Of a DNA stretch of 64,000 nucleotides, positions 9,086-17,371 are shown one piece after another. Position 1 is the stretch's first letter. Each line of letters starts with the position of its first letter. The notes beneath the pieces were generated by a model, which saw only the letters and a program-made list of their open reading frames with translations, did not search any database and was not told where the DNA came from. The translations under genes were made by a program, and so were the position numbers. The stretch is from positions 1 through 64,000 of the forward strand of contig NZ_VWMY01000036.1 of the NCBI RefSeq assembly GCF_008905045.1, given 5' to 3'. This stretch comes from Streptomyces albicerus. GTDB taxonomy: Bacteria > Actinomycetota > Actinomycetes > Streptomycetales > Streptomycetaceae.

Positions 9086-9895
9086 TCAGTGGGACGGGAC
9101 GAGGGATTTCATCGACACCGGGAAGTCGAAATAGGTGTCGGGGTACGGCTCCGGCTTGTACGTGAAGTGCCACCACTCCTCTGCCAGGTTCACGAAACCG
9201 AGGCCTTCGAGGGTGTCCTTCAGGAGTAGTCGGTTGGTGCGCTGCTCGCCCTGGATGCGCGGGTCCAGCGTGTGCGAGAGGGTGTCGAAGCAGTCGAAGC
9301 CGGTGCCCATGTCCACGGAGTTGTCCGGGAAACGCTCGTCCTGGGGCGCGTAACAGGGCACGAGGGGCTCTCCTGGGACGTACGGCCGGGTCGGTTTCGC
9401 CGGCAGCTTCACGAGCGTGAGGTCCATCGTCGAGCCGCGGCTGTGGCCGGACTTCTCGGCGATGTAACCGTCCTCGAAGAGGCGGGTCTTGTCGACGTTC
9501 GGGTAGAACTCGCCCTTCATGGCCTGGTCGTCGAGGTCCTCGGCCCAGCGGACGAAGTGGTCCACGGCACGCTGGGGCCGGTAGCAGTCGTACACCTTCA
9601 GGGAGTAGCCCTGGCTCAGCAGCCGCCGCTGGGCCTTGTGGAGGGCCTCGGCGGCGGGCCTGGTGAGGATGCAGAGCGGCTGCCGGTAGCCGTCGATGCG
9701 TTCGCCCACGAAGTTGTGCGGGGTGAAGTAGCGCATCTCCTCGATGATCGTGCGGTCCACGGACCTCAGGGCGACGAAGTCTTCGGGGGCCTTCGGCTCG
9801 GGTGTCGCCCGGGCAGTGGCGGAGGCGGCGGTGACGGCGAGCAGGGCGGCGAGCGCGGCGACGAGGCCGCGTACCGCCATCGAAAGTCGTGTCAT
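9086..9895 (-). CDS. VanX-family D-alanyl-D-alanine dipeptidase (secreted)
   Basis: Zinc dipeptidase of peptidase family M15D that cleaves D-Ala-D-Ala. It has a signal peptide of about 30 residues (hydrophobic core LVAALAALLAVTAASATARA), so it acts outside the membrane or at the cell wall. The zinc ligands are visible as His151 and Asp158 in SGHSRGSTMD and His243 in EEWWHF, with Glu240 as general base. A cytoplasmic VanX would remove D-Ala-D-Ala during vancomycin resistance. The signal peptide and the absence of vanH/vanA neighbours argue instead for a wall-recycling or nutritional role. ATG follows a good AGGGGG ribosome site. Confidence 0.92.
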   Translation of the reverse strand: MTRLSMAVRGLVAALAALLAVTAASATARATPEPKAPEDFVALRSVDRTIIEEMRYFTPHNFVGERIDGYRQPLCILTRPAAEALHKAQRRLLSQGYSLKVYDCYRPQRAVDHFVRWAEDLDDQAMKGEFYPNVDKTRLFEDGYIAEKSGHSRGSTMDLTLVKLPAKPTRPYVPGEPLVPCYAPQDERFPDNSVDMGTGFDCFDTLSHTLDPRIQGEQRTNRLLLKDTLEGLGFVNLAEEWWHFTYKPEPYPDTYFDFPVSMKSLVPSH

Positions 9896-10184
9896 GCCCC
9901 CTGCGTCTATCAGGCGCGGGTTCCGTCGGGAAGCGATTGGATACAGTCCGCGCCCGATCAGGCGACCAGGGTCGGCCCGGCATCACCCACGGACAGTGGG
10001 CCGCCGGCACTCCCGAACGAGGAACGGCCGGAACCACCCCCGTGGGCCCCGGCCGTCCCTACCGATACTCCGACGCTCAGGAGGCCCGGGCGGTTCTCCG
10101 TGACGTAGGGCGACGTACTGCCCAATCGGCGCGGCCCGTGGCACACTTCTGACGTTCCGTCAGATCCAGTGTCGTGGAGGGGTC

Positions 10185-10631
10185 TTGTCGCGCACCCGTA
10201 CACCCGTGGTCACCGGCTGGTTCACCGGCGAGGGAGGCGAGTTCAGACTCCTCGGAACGCGCTGCTCGGCCTGCGCGTCCGTGTTCTTCCCCCGCGAGGA
10301 CGCCTTCTGCCGCAATCCGGCCTGCCCAGGCGGCGACCTGGAGGAGGTCCCGCTGTCGCGGCGCGGCCGCGTGTGGTCGTACACGGACAGCCGGTACCGG
10401 CCGCCGTCACCGTACGTGTCCGATCCGGAACTCGAATGGCGGCCCTACGCGTTGATCGCTGTGGAACTGGAATCCGAGCGCCTCGTGGTGCTCGGACAGA
10501 CGGTTCCCGGGGTCACCGTCGCCGATCTGACGGTGGGCATGGAGGTGGAGGTCGTCCCGGGCGTGCTGAACGAGGACGCGGAGACGACCTGGACGACCTG
10601 GCACTGGCGGCCGACGGGGGTGACGGAATGA
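10185..10631 (+). CDS. OB-fold/zinc-ribbon protein (DUF35 family)
   Basis: Small 148-aa protein with an N-terminal rubredoxin-like zinc ribbon (two cysteine pairs: CSAC about residue 30, then two more cysteines in FCRNPACPGG) followed by an OB fold. DUF35 proteins partner thiolase-like enzymes and present the acyl-CoA substrate, as with the Ltp2/ChsH2-type partners in steroid side-chain degradation. The next gene is such a thiolase, and its ATG overlaps this stop codon (ATGA), which indicates translational coupling and a complex. The TTG start is chosen because GGAGG lies 4-5 nt upstream. Confidence 0.85.
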   Translation: MSRTRTPVVTGWFTGEGGEFRLLGTRCSACASVFFPREDAFCRNPACPGGDLEEVPLSRRGRVWSYTDSRYRPPSPYVSDPELEWRPYALIAVELESERLVVLGQTVPGVTVADLTVGMEVEVVPGVLNEDAETTWTTWHWRPTGVTE

Positions 10632-11818
10632 CGGGCGAGGTGGCGGTGCTCGGCGCGGGCATGCACCCCTGGGGCAAGTGGGGGCGCGGCTTCGTGGAGT
10701 ACGGGACGGTGGCCGCGCGCGCGGCGCTGGCCGACGCCGGGGTCGACTGGCGGGACGTCGGCTCGATCGTCGGCGCGGACACGGTCCGCGGCGGATATCC
10801 GGGGTATGTGGCGGGGGCGACGTTCGCCAGGGCGCTGGGCTGGCAGGGAGCCCGGGTGGCGAGCGTGTACGCGGCGTGCGCGTCGGGGGCACAGGCCGTC
10901 AACACGGCACGGGCGCAGATCCTTTCGGGCCTCGCGGACGTGGTCCTGGTGGTGGGCGCGGACGCGGCGCCGAAGGGGTTCTTCCGGCCCGCGGGCGGGG
11001 ACCGGCCCGACGATCCGGACTGGCTGCGGTTCCGGGTCCTGGGGGCGACGAATCCGACGTACTTCGGGCTGTACGCGCGGCGGCGGATGGCCGTCCACGG
11101 GGACACCCTGGAGGACTTCGCGCAGGTCAAGGTGAAGAACGCGGCCCTGGGGGCGCTGAATCCGAACGCGCGCTACCGCAAGCGGGTCACGGCCGAGGAG
11201 GTCGCCGCCTCGGCCGTGGTGGCCGATCCACTGCGGCTGCTCGACATCTGCGCGACCTCGGACGGCGCGGCGGCGCTCGTGCTGTCCAGCATGGAGTTCG
11301 CTCGCCGCCACGGGGCGGCGGATGCCGTGCGGATCCGGGCGGTGTCCACGGTGACGCCGCGCTATCCCAACACGGTGCTCGATCTGCCGGACATCGCGAC
11401 GGACTCCGCGGTCGCGGCGGAGCCGGCGGCCGACACGTTCCGGGCGTCGATCGCGCGGGCTGCGTACGAGGAGGCGGGGACAGGCCCGGAGGATCTCTCA
11501 CTCGCCGAGGTCTACGACCTGTCCACGGCCCTGGAGTTGCAGTGGTACGAGGATCTGGGGCTGTGCGGCGAGGGCGAGGCGGCCAAGCTGTTGCGGGAGG
11601 GCGCGACGGCGCTTGGAGGCCGCATACCCGTCAACGCCAGCGGCGGACTCGCCTCCTTCGGAGAGGCCGTTCCGGCACAGGCCATCGCCCAAGTCTGTGA
11701 GCTGACCTGGCAGTTGCGGGGCGCGGCGGGTGACCGGCAGGTCGCGGGGGCCCGGGTGGGGATCACCGCGAACCAGGGGCTGTTCGGGCACGGGTCGTCT
11801 GTGATCGCCGTCAGGTGA
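10628..11818 (+). CDS. Thiolase / lipid-transfer-type acyltransferase
   Basis: Thiolase-fold enzyme of 396 aa. The nucleophilic cysteine is Cys84 in VYAACASGAQA, and NASGGLASFGEAVPAQ and NQGLFGHGSSVIA are conserved C-terminal loops. Coupling to the DUF35 gene identifies it as the SCP2/Ltp type that acts on acyl-CoA as a thiolase or retro-aldolase, and not as a biosynthetic acetyl-CoA acetyltransferase. The physiological substrate, possibly a sterol- or branched-chain-derived acyl-CoA, is inferred from partners elsewhere. The stop codon lies in a 7-bp tandem duplication (GTGAGGC twice, 11815-11828). Confidence 0.88.
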   Translation: MTGEVAVLGAGMHPWGKWGRGFVEYGTVAARAALADAGVDWRDVGSIVGADTVRGGYPGYVAGATFARALGWQGARVASVYAACASGAQAVNTARAQILSGLADVVLVVGADAAPKGFFRPAGGDRPDDPDWLRFRVLGATNPTYFGLYARRRMAVHGDTLEDFAQVKVKNAALGALNPNARYRKRVTAEEVAASAVVADPLRLLDICATSDGAAALVLSSMEFARRHGAADAVRIRAVSTVTPRYPNTVLDLPDIATDSAVAAEPAADTFRASIARAAYEEAGTGPEDLSLAEVYDLSTALELQWYEDLGLCGEGEAAKLLREGATALGGRIPVNASGGLASFGEAVPAQAIAQVCELTWQLRGAAGDRQVAGARVGITANQGLFGHGSSVIAVR

Positions 11819-11958
11819 GGCGTGAGGCGTCTGCCCGGCGGGAACCTCGGGGCCCGTCCTGCGGGGGCCGCGCGCACGCTGTGTGATCGGCCCGGAATCC
11901 TGCGTGAACAGCTCGTGAACTGCGCCTGGGCGTACGAAAGGAGCGCCATTATGCTTCC

Positions 11959-13611
11959 GTGCCCTCCTGGACGGATACTCTCCGCTTCGCCTTCCAACCG
12001 GTCGTCAATCTGACGACCGGAGGGGTCGCGGCGCTGGAGATACTCGCCCGTCCGGAGAGCGGTGACGTCCTCGCTCAGGCCCGCCGGGATCCCGAACTCG
12101 ACGGTCGGCTGGCCGCGTTGGCGATCCGGGCGGCAGCCCGTCAGGAGACACTGCTGCCGCTCCACGTCAATGTGTTCGCCGGGACCCTCGCCGATCTCGG
12201 AGGGCTCGCCGCGCTGCGTGACGCGGTGCGCGAGGCCGGGCGCATGCCCTGGGAGCTGACCGTCGACGTCGGCCCGCCCTTCACGCACGTACCGCATCAG
12301 GCGCTGCTCGAGGCGGTGACCGCGCTCCGGGACGAGGGTTTCCGGATCTGCGCGGACGGCATCGGCGACGGTGACGTACCCCTCCGGGTGCTCGCGGATC
12401 TCGCGCCCGACCTGGTGAAGCTGGACGCGTCGCTGTTGTCGCGGCCGGCCGTGGTGCGGGCGATGCGGACCCTGTGCGAGCAGCTCGGTGCGCTGCTGTC
12501 CGTGGAGGGCGTGGAGACGGAGCTGCAGTGCGCGGCGGCGCTGTCCGCGGGTGCGCAGCTGGCGCAGGGTGCGTTGTTCGCGCCTCCGGCGCGGCGGCCC
12601 GCGGCGGATGTGTACGTTCCGTCCCTCGCCCCCGTGGCCGCGGCGGCGCCGCCCTACGGGCCGCCCGTGCGACAGTTCGTACGGCCTGCCGCGCTGTTGC
12701 CCGCAACCGCGTCCGCGGGACAGGTGCGGGCGCTGCTGACAGGGTCGCCCGAGGTGTCCGGGGTGGTGCTCGTGGACACCGCCGGGGTTCCGGTGCGGTC
12801 GGTGCACCGCTCGCGGTTCCTGCTGTCGTTGTCGGGGCGTTACGGCCATGCGCTGTACGCCGACCGGCCTGCCGCGAGGCTCGGCGATCCGCCGCGTACG
12901 GTCGGGGTCGACGCCACCGCGTGGGAGGTCCTCGACGTGGTGGCGGACGGAGAGCGTGACCGTACGTCGGACGATGTCGCGGTCGTCGACCGGCTGGGGC
13001 GCTGCGTGGGCGTCGTACGGCTGGCGGATCTCGTAAGGGCGCTGGCGGAGAGCCGGGTCGAGGAGGCCGTCGGGCTCAATCCGCTGACGCGGCTGCCCGG
13101 TTCGGACGCCATCACCGGGGAGGTGGACCGCCGGATCGCCGACGGGCGGGTGTTCGCGCTGAGCTGGCTGGACGTCGACGGCTTCAAGCAGGTCAACGAC
13201 GGGGCGGGGTTCGCGGCGGGCGACGAGCTGATTCGCGCGGTGGGGCGGGCACTGCAGGCGGCCGCGTCCGGGGCCACGCGGGTCGGGCACATCGGCGGTG
13301 ACGACTTCCTGGTCCTGGCGGATCCGGAGGGGCTCGATCCGCTGGCCACATCCGTGCTCGACACGCCCTGGTCGGCCGGGGGGCTCGCGGTCACGCTGTC
13401 CCTCGCCACCGTGCTGTGCGCCCCGGGCACCGTGACCGACCACCGCCAGGCCGCCGCGTGTCTGGCACCCCTCAAGCAGGCCGCGAAATCCCTTCGGGGG
13501 GCCAGCTGGGTGCTGGGCCGTGCGGGCTTTCCGGGCCATGAGATCCGGCGCGGGTCGGGGGCGGCACCTGCGCCGGCCGGCAGTTGGGCGGGAGGGTCCG
13601 GGCGGGGGTGA
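11959..13611 (+). CDS. EAL-GGDEF protein with altered EAL metal ligands
   Basis: Cyclic di-GMP-related protein of 550 aa with the order EAL (about 8-240), a CBS-like middle region (about 245-365) and GGDEF (about 370-525). There is no membrane segment. The GGDEF motif is GGDDF near residue 450, a substitution compatible with cyclase activity; no RxxD inhibitory site is visible before it. In the EAL domain the first Glu (ALEIL), Asn (HVNVF), Lys (VKLDAS) and Glu (EGVET) are present. The second Asp of the usual DDFGTG is Gly (ADGIGDG), and the Glu of the LTE motif is missing (LTVDV). Phosphodiesterase activity is therefore doubtful, and c-di-GMP binding or diguanylate cyclase activity is more likely. 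The GTG start is the first start after an in-frame stop; its ribosome site is distant. Confidence 0.85.
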   Translation: MPSWTDTLRFAFQPVVNLTTGGVAALEILARPESGDVLAQARRDPELDGRLAALAIRAAARQETLLPLHVNVFAGTLADLGGLAALRDAVREAGRMPWELTVDVGPPFTHVPHQALLEAVTALRDEGFRICADGIGDGDVPLRVLADLAPDLVKLDASLLSRPAVVRAMRTLCEQLGALLSVEGVETELQCAAALSAGAQLAQGALFAPPARRPAADVYVPSLAPVAAAAPPYGPPVRQFVRPAALLPATASAGQVRALLTGSPEVSGVVLVDTAGVPVRSVHRSRFLLSLSGRYGHALYADRPAARLGDPPRTVGVDATAWEVLDVVADGERDRTSDDVAVVDRLGRCVGVVRLADLVRALAESRVEEAVGLNPLTRLPGSDAITGEVDRRIADGRVFALSWLDVDGFKQVNDGAGFAAGDELIRAVGRALQAAASGATRVGHIGGDDFLVLADPEGLDPLATSVLDTPWSAGGLAVTLSLATVLCAPGTVTDHRQAAACLAPLKQAAKSLRGASWVLGRAGFPGHEIRRGSGAAPAPAGSWAGGSGRG

Positions 13612-14334
13612 GTGGCTCCTCGGCGTCGGACGACCGGAGTTGAAAAGCTTCTGCTGCACTGAATCGGCCAGGGCTCTGGGGCCCGGTCGCGCTGTGTCGG
13701 CCGCACATGGGGCACGGCTGCGACGGCGTCGGCCAGGACGCCGGGACGCGACGGAGCTCCGCCGGGGTGGACGGGGGTCGACGCCGACCCACCTCGGCAC
13801 CGGCGACATTCCCCGCGCCCCCGGGTGGGGTGGAAGGCGGCCCGGCGCGGGAGGCGGGCGCTGAACGGATACCACGCGGCCCACCCAGCCGGGCGACCGA
13901 GGAGTCCCGTGCCCGCCACCTGGCCGGGCGCCAGGAAGCCCCAGGCCGTCCTCTGCGCCGAGCCCGTCGCCCCGGTGCCCCCGCCGTCGTACGCCCGTCT
14001 CGGAGCCCCTACGGCGGCGTACCGGCGTATGCGCGGGCCCGAACCGTTGTCGCCCGCGACCTTGACGCTCCCACAGTGCCGGTGAACACTTCCGGTGTCA
14101 GTCGGCATCGCCGCATTCCGGCGTATTCAGGCACTGCGCCGCGCGGGCCCTCGCCTGCGTCAACGGGCCGTCCCCCACGGGCGATTCGGCTGCGACGGCA
14201 CGCTCGTCACGGACGCCGGGCGGGGCGCGGGACCCTCCCTGCCTTCGGCTGAAGTAGCCAGAAGTAGCCGTGGGAAACGCACCCTGCACGGTGGACCGGG
14301 GCGGACCGCCCCGGGCGAGGGCCTAGGAGCCGCC
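13612..14334. other. 723-bp region without a convincing gene, upstream of glpF
   Basis: Several open frames cross it on both strands, but none has protein-like composition or a ribosome site. It must hold the glpFK promoter. Apart from a direct repeat at 14251-14270, no regulatory element was recognised. A glycerol-operon regulator gene, usual at this position in the gyl operon, is absent. Confidence 0.6.
14251..14270. promoter_or_regulatory. Tandem 10-bp direct repeat upstream of glpF (possible operator)
   Basis: GAAGTAGCCA is followed immediately by GAAGTAGCCG, 65 to 84 bp before the glpF start codon. One helical turn between half-sites is a common arrangement for a regulator such as the IclR-type GylR. 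Binding is inferred from position only. Confidence 0.3.
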
Positions 14335-15060
14335 ATGAGCAACGGAGACATCTTCGTCGGTGAAGTCATCGGCACAGCGATCCTGATCCTCTTCGGCGCC
14401 GGCGTGGTCGCCGCCGTCGTACTGAACTATTCCAAGGCGAAGGACGCCGGCTGGGTCGTCATCGCGTTCGGCTGGGGCTTCGGCGTCATGGCCGGCGCGT
14501 ACACCGCCGCCCCGCTGTCCGGCGGGCACCTCAACCCGGCGGTGACGGTCGGCATCGCCATCGACACCGGGGACTGGGACAAGGTCCACATCTACGTCGC
14601 CGGGCAGATGGTCGGAGCCTTCCTGGGCGCGATCCTGTGCTGGCTGGTCTACTTCGCGCAGTTCCAGGCCAACTCCGAAGAGGACAAGGCGCAGCCGACG
14701 CTCGGGATCTTCTCCACCGCGCCGGCGATCCGCAATCCCGTGGCGAACCTCATCACCGAGATCATCGCGACGATCGGTCTGGTCCTGCCGATCCTGGCCT
14801 TCGGACTCACCAAGGGGCTCGGCGAGTCCGGCACCGCGATTCTGATCGTCGCGTTCCTGGTGGTCGGCATCGGTCTGTCGCTCGGCGGTCCGACGGGGTA
14901 CGCCATCAACCCGGCCCGAGACCTGGGCCCGCGTATCGCCCACGCCGTCCTTCCGATCCCCAACAAGGGGACCTCGGACTGGAGTTACTCGTGGATCCCG
15001 GTGGTGGGGCCGCTCATCGGCGGAGTGCTGTCCGGGCTCATCTTCAACGCAGCCTTCTAA
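14335..15060 (+). CDS. glpF: Glycerol uptake facilitator (aquaglyceroporin, MIP family)
   Basis: Membrane channel that lets glycerol enter by facilitated diffusion. The 241-aa protein has six membrane segments and the two pore motifs, NPA at 67-69 (GGHLNPAVTVG) and NPA with the following Arg at 192-195 (INPARDLGP). The downstream kinase traps glycerol as glycerol-3-phosphate, so the two form an uptake module. No glpD or gylR adjoins, unlike the classical streptomycete gyl operon, so this may be a second glpFK copy. The last codons and stop lie in a 14-bp tandem duplication (AACGCAGCCTTC at 15046 and 15060). Confidence 0.94.
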   Translation: MSNGDIFVGEVIGTAILILFGAGVVAAVVLNYSKAKDAGWVVIAFGWGFGVMAGAYTAAPLSGGHLNPAVTVGIAIDTGDWDKVHIYVAGQMVGAFLGAILCWLVYFAQFQANSEEDKAQPTLGIFSTAPAIRNPVANLITEIIATIGLVLPILAFGLTKGLGESGTAILIVAFLVVGIGLSLGGPTGYAINPARDLGPRIAHAVLPIPNKGTSDWSYSWIPVVGPLIGGVLSGLIFNAAF

Positions 15061-15096
15061 ACGCAGCCTTCCGAAGAATCCGACGAAGGGGACGTC

Positions 15097-16608
15097 ATGA
15101 CGGACAAGTTCGTCGCCGCAATCGACCAGGGCACCACGTCCAGCCGCTGCATCATCTTCAACCAGGACGGTGCGATCGTCGCCGTCGACCAGCGTGAGCA
15201 CCGCCAGATCTTCCCCAAGCCCGGCTGGGTGGAGCACGATGCCACCGAGATCTGGTCGAAGGTGCAGGCCGTGGTCGCGGGCGCGATCGCGAAAGCCGGG
15301 CTCCGCGCCGACCAGCTCAGCGCGCTGGGGATCACCAACCAGCGCGAGACGACGGTCCTCTGGGACCGCGCCACGGGCAAGCCCGTGCACAACGCGATCG
15401 TCTGGCAGGACACCCGCACCTCCGCGCTCTGCAACGAACTCGGCGGCTCGGACGGGCAGGACCGTTTCCGCGAGCAGACCGGACTCCCGCTGGCCAGCTA
15501 CTTCTCCGGGCCCAAGGCGGCCTGGCTGCTCGACAACGTGCCGGGGCTGCGAGCGCGCGCCGAACGCGGCGAGATCGCCTTCGGCACGATCGACTCCTGG
15601 CTGATCTGGAACCTCACCGGCGGCACCGACGGCGGACATCACGTCACCGACGTCACCAACGCCGGGCGCACCATGCTGATGAACCTCGAGACGCTCCAGT
15701 GGGATCAGTCCATCCTCTCCGCGATGAACGTCCCCGAGGCGATCCTCCCCGAGATCAAGTCCTCGTCCGAGGTGTACGGGACCGCCGTGGGCCAGCTCTC
15801 CGGGGTGCCCGTCGCGTCGGCGCTGGGCGACCAGCAGGCGGCGGTGTTCGGACAGGCCTGCTACGACGTGGGAACGGCCAAGAACACATACGGCACGGGC
15901 AGCTTCCTGCTGCTCAACACCGGGAACCGGCCCGTGCCTTCGAAGAGCGGGCTGCTGACCACGATGGGGTACAAGATCGGCACGGAGGCGCCGGTCTACT
16001 GCCTCGAAGGGTCGATCGCGATCACCGGCGCGCTGGTGCAGTGGTTCCGCGACCAGCTCGGCATCATCCGTACCTCCGACGAGATCGAGACCCTGGCGGC
16101 GAGTGTCGAGGACAACGGCGGCGCGTACATCGTGCCCGCGTTCTCGGGCCTGTTCGCGCCCTACTGGCGTTCCGACGCGCGCGGTGTCGTCACGGGCCTG
16201 ACCCGGTACGTCACGAAGGGGCACCTCGCGCGGGCCGTCCTGGAAGCGACGAGCTGGCAGACGCGTGAGGTCGTCGACGCCATGTACCAGGACTCCGGGG
16301 TGCACATCACGATCCTGAAGGTCGACGGCGGCATGACCAAGAACAATCTGCTGATGCAGCACCAGGCGGATGTGCTCGGCGTGCCGGTGGTCCGCCCGAA
16401 GGTCTCCGAGACGACCTGCCTGGGCGCGGCGTACGCGGCCGGGCTCGCGACCGGGGTGTGGAACGACCTCGACGAGCTGAAGTCGCACTGGCAGAAGGAC
16501 GTCGAGTGGACGCCCGCCATGGAGGCCTCGGTCCGCGACCGCGAGTACCACAACTGGCACAAGGCCGTGGAGAAGAGCTTCGGCTGGCACGAGGACGGCG
16601 CGGGCTGA
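15097..16608 (+). CDS. glpK: Glycerol kinase
   Basis: Phosphorylates glycerol to sn-glycerol-3-phosphate with ATP in the cytoplasm. At 503 aa it is full length for the FGGY family. The N-terminal phosphate motif AIDQGTTSSR, the substrate-contact region TNQRETTVLW and the second-domain signatures GTGSFLLLNTG and KVDGGMTKNNLLMQ are all present. It follows glpF after 36 bp and is surely co-transcribed. A stem-loop terminates the pair before the convergent conservon GTPase gene. Confidence 0.97.
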   Translation: MTDKFVAAIDQGTTSSRCIIFNQDGAIVAVDQREHRQIFPKPGWVEHDATEIWSKVQAVVAGAIAKAGLRADQLSALGITNQRETTVLWDRATGKPVHNAIVWQDTRTSALCNELGGSDGQDRFREQTGLPLASYFSGPKAAWLLDNVPGLRARAERGEIAFGTIDSWLIWNLTGGTDGGHHVTDVTNAGRTMLMNLETLQWDQSILSAMNVPEAILPEIKSSSEVYGTAVGQLSGVPVASALGDQQAAVFGQACYDVGTAKNTYGTGSFLLLNTGNRPVPSKSGLLTTMGYKIGTEAPVYCLEGSIAITGALVQWFRDQLGIIRTSDEIETLAASVEDNGGAYIVPAFSGLFAPYWRSDARGVVTGLTRYVTKGHLARAVLEATSWQTREVVDAMYQDSGVHITILKVDGGMTKNNLLMQHQADVLGVPVVRPKVSETTCLGAAYAAGLATGVWNDLDELKSHWQKDVEWTPAMEASVRDREYHNWHKAVEKSFGWHEDGAG

Positions 16609-16665
16609 CCCGCGTTTTCGGGGTCCACGCGCGCGTGGCCCGTGAGCACCACCTGAGGACTACGG

Positions 16666-16693
16666 CCCGTACCCCGGTCGGCGGGGGTACGGG
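16666..16693. terminator. Stem-loop between glpK and the convergent conservon GTPase gene
   Basis: CCCGTACCCC (16666-16675) pairs perfectly with GGGGTACGGG (16684-16693) around an 8-nt loop. A 14-bp perfect palindrome (CCACGCGCGCGTGG) lies just before it at 16626-16639. Position between convergent genes supports a bidirectional terminator. Confidence 0.7.
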
Positions 16694-16765
16694 TCGTACT
16701 CGTGCCGGTGCGGCGCTGCGGCCGGATGCTTTCTGGCAGTGGCTGTCCGGGGACGACCGGGTGCG

Positions 16766-17371
16766 TCAGGTCGTGACGGTCTGGCGGCGGTCGGCCGCGT
16801 ACGCCATCGCGTGCTGGACGACCTTGATGAGGACCTCCTTGACCGACTCCCGGTCGCGCGCGTCGCACAGGACGACGGGGACTCCGGGGTCGAGGTCGAG
16901 GGCCTGGCGGACGTCCTCGTTCGGGTAACGGGCCGCGCCCTCGAAGCAGTTGACGCCCACCACGAAGGGTATGGAGCGCCGCTCGAAGTAGTCGACGGCG
17001 GCGAAGCAGTCCTCCAGGCGGCGCGTGTCGGCGAGCACGACTGCGCCCAGCGCGCCGGTGGCGAGCTCGTCCCACAGGAACCAGAAGCGGTCCTGACCGG
17101 GCGTCCCGAAGAGGTACAGCACGAGGTCCTCGCGGAGCGTGATCCGGCCGAAGTCCATGGCGACCGTGGTGGTGTGCTTGCCCTCCACGCCGCTGGTGTC
17201 GTCCACGGGACGGCCCGCCTCGGTCAGCAGCTCCTCGGTGCGCAGCGGCTTGATCTCGCTGACGGCGCCGACCATGGTGGTCTTGCCCACGCCGAAGCCG
17301 CCCGCCACGAGGATCTTGAGCGTGACGGGCTCGACGGGGGCCTTGCCGCGCTCAGTGCGCCCGAAGATCAT
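16766..17371 (-). CDS. cvnD: Conservon GTPase (CvnD-type ATP/GTP-binding protein)
   Basis: Small Ras-like GTPase of the streptomycete conservons, expected to act at the membrane downstream of a sensor kinase-like protein and a roadblock protein. The 201-aa protein has the P-loop GGFGVGKT (24-31) and the switch motif GTPGQDRF (89-96). VGVNCFEG replaces the usual NKxD base-recognition motif, as is normal in this family. Its ATG lies 20 bp inside the end of the upstream oxoprolinase gene, so translation is likely coupled to that gene and not to cvnC as in other conservons. The partner genes cvnABC lie 4 kb upstream on the same strand. Confidence 0.9.
   Translation of the reverse strand: MIFGRTERGKAPVEPVTLKILVAGGFGVGKTTMVGAVSEIKPLRTEELLTEAGRPVDDTSGVEGKHTTTVAMDFGRITLREDLVLYLFGTPGQDRFWFLWDELATGALGAVVLADTRRLEDCFAAVDYFERRSIPFVVGVNCFEGAARYPNEDVRQALDLDPGVPVVLCDARDRESVKEVLIKVVQHAMAYAADRRQTVTT

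Noticed and set aside
9086..9895. Part of a vancomycin-resistance cluster
   Set aside because: No vanS/R, vanH or vanA genes adjoin, and the signal peptide places the enzyme outside the cytoplasm.
13707..14252. Open frames in the gap before glpF
   Set aside because: Pro/Arg/Ala-rich composition on every frame, no ribosome site, no recognisable motif.
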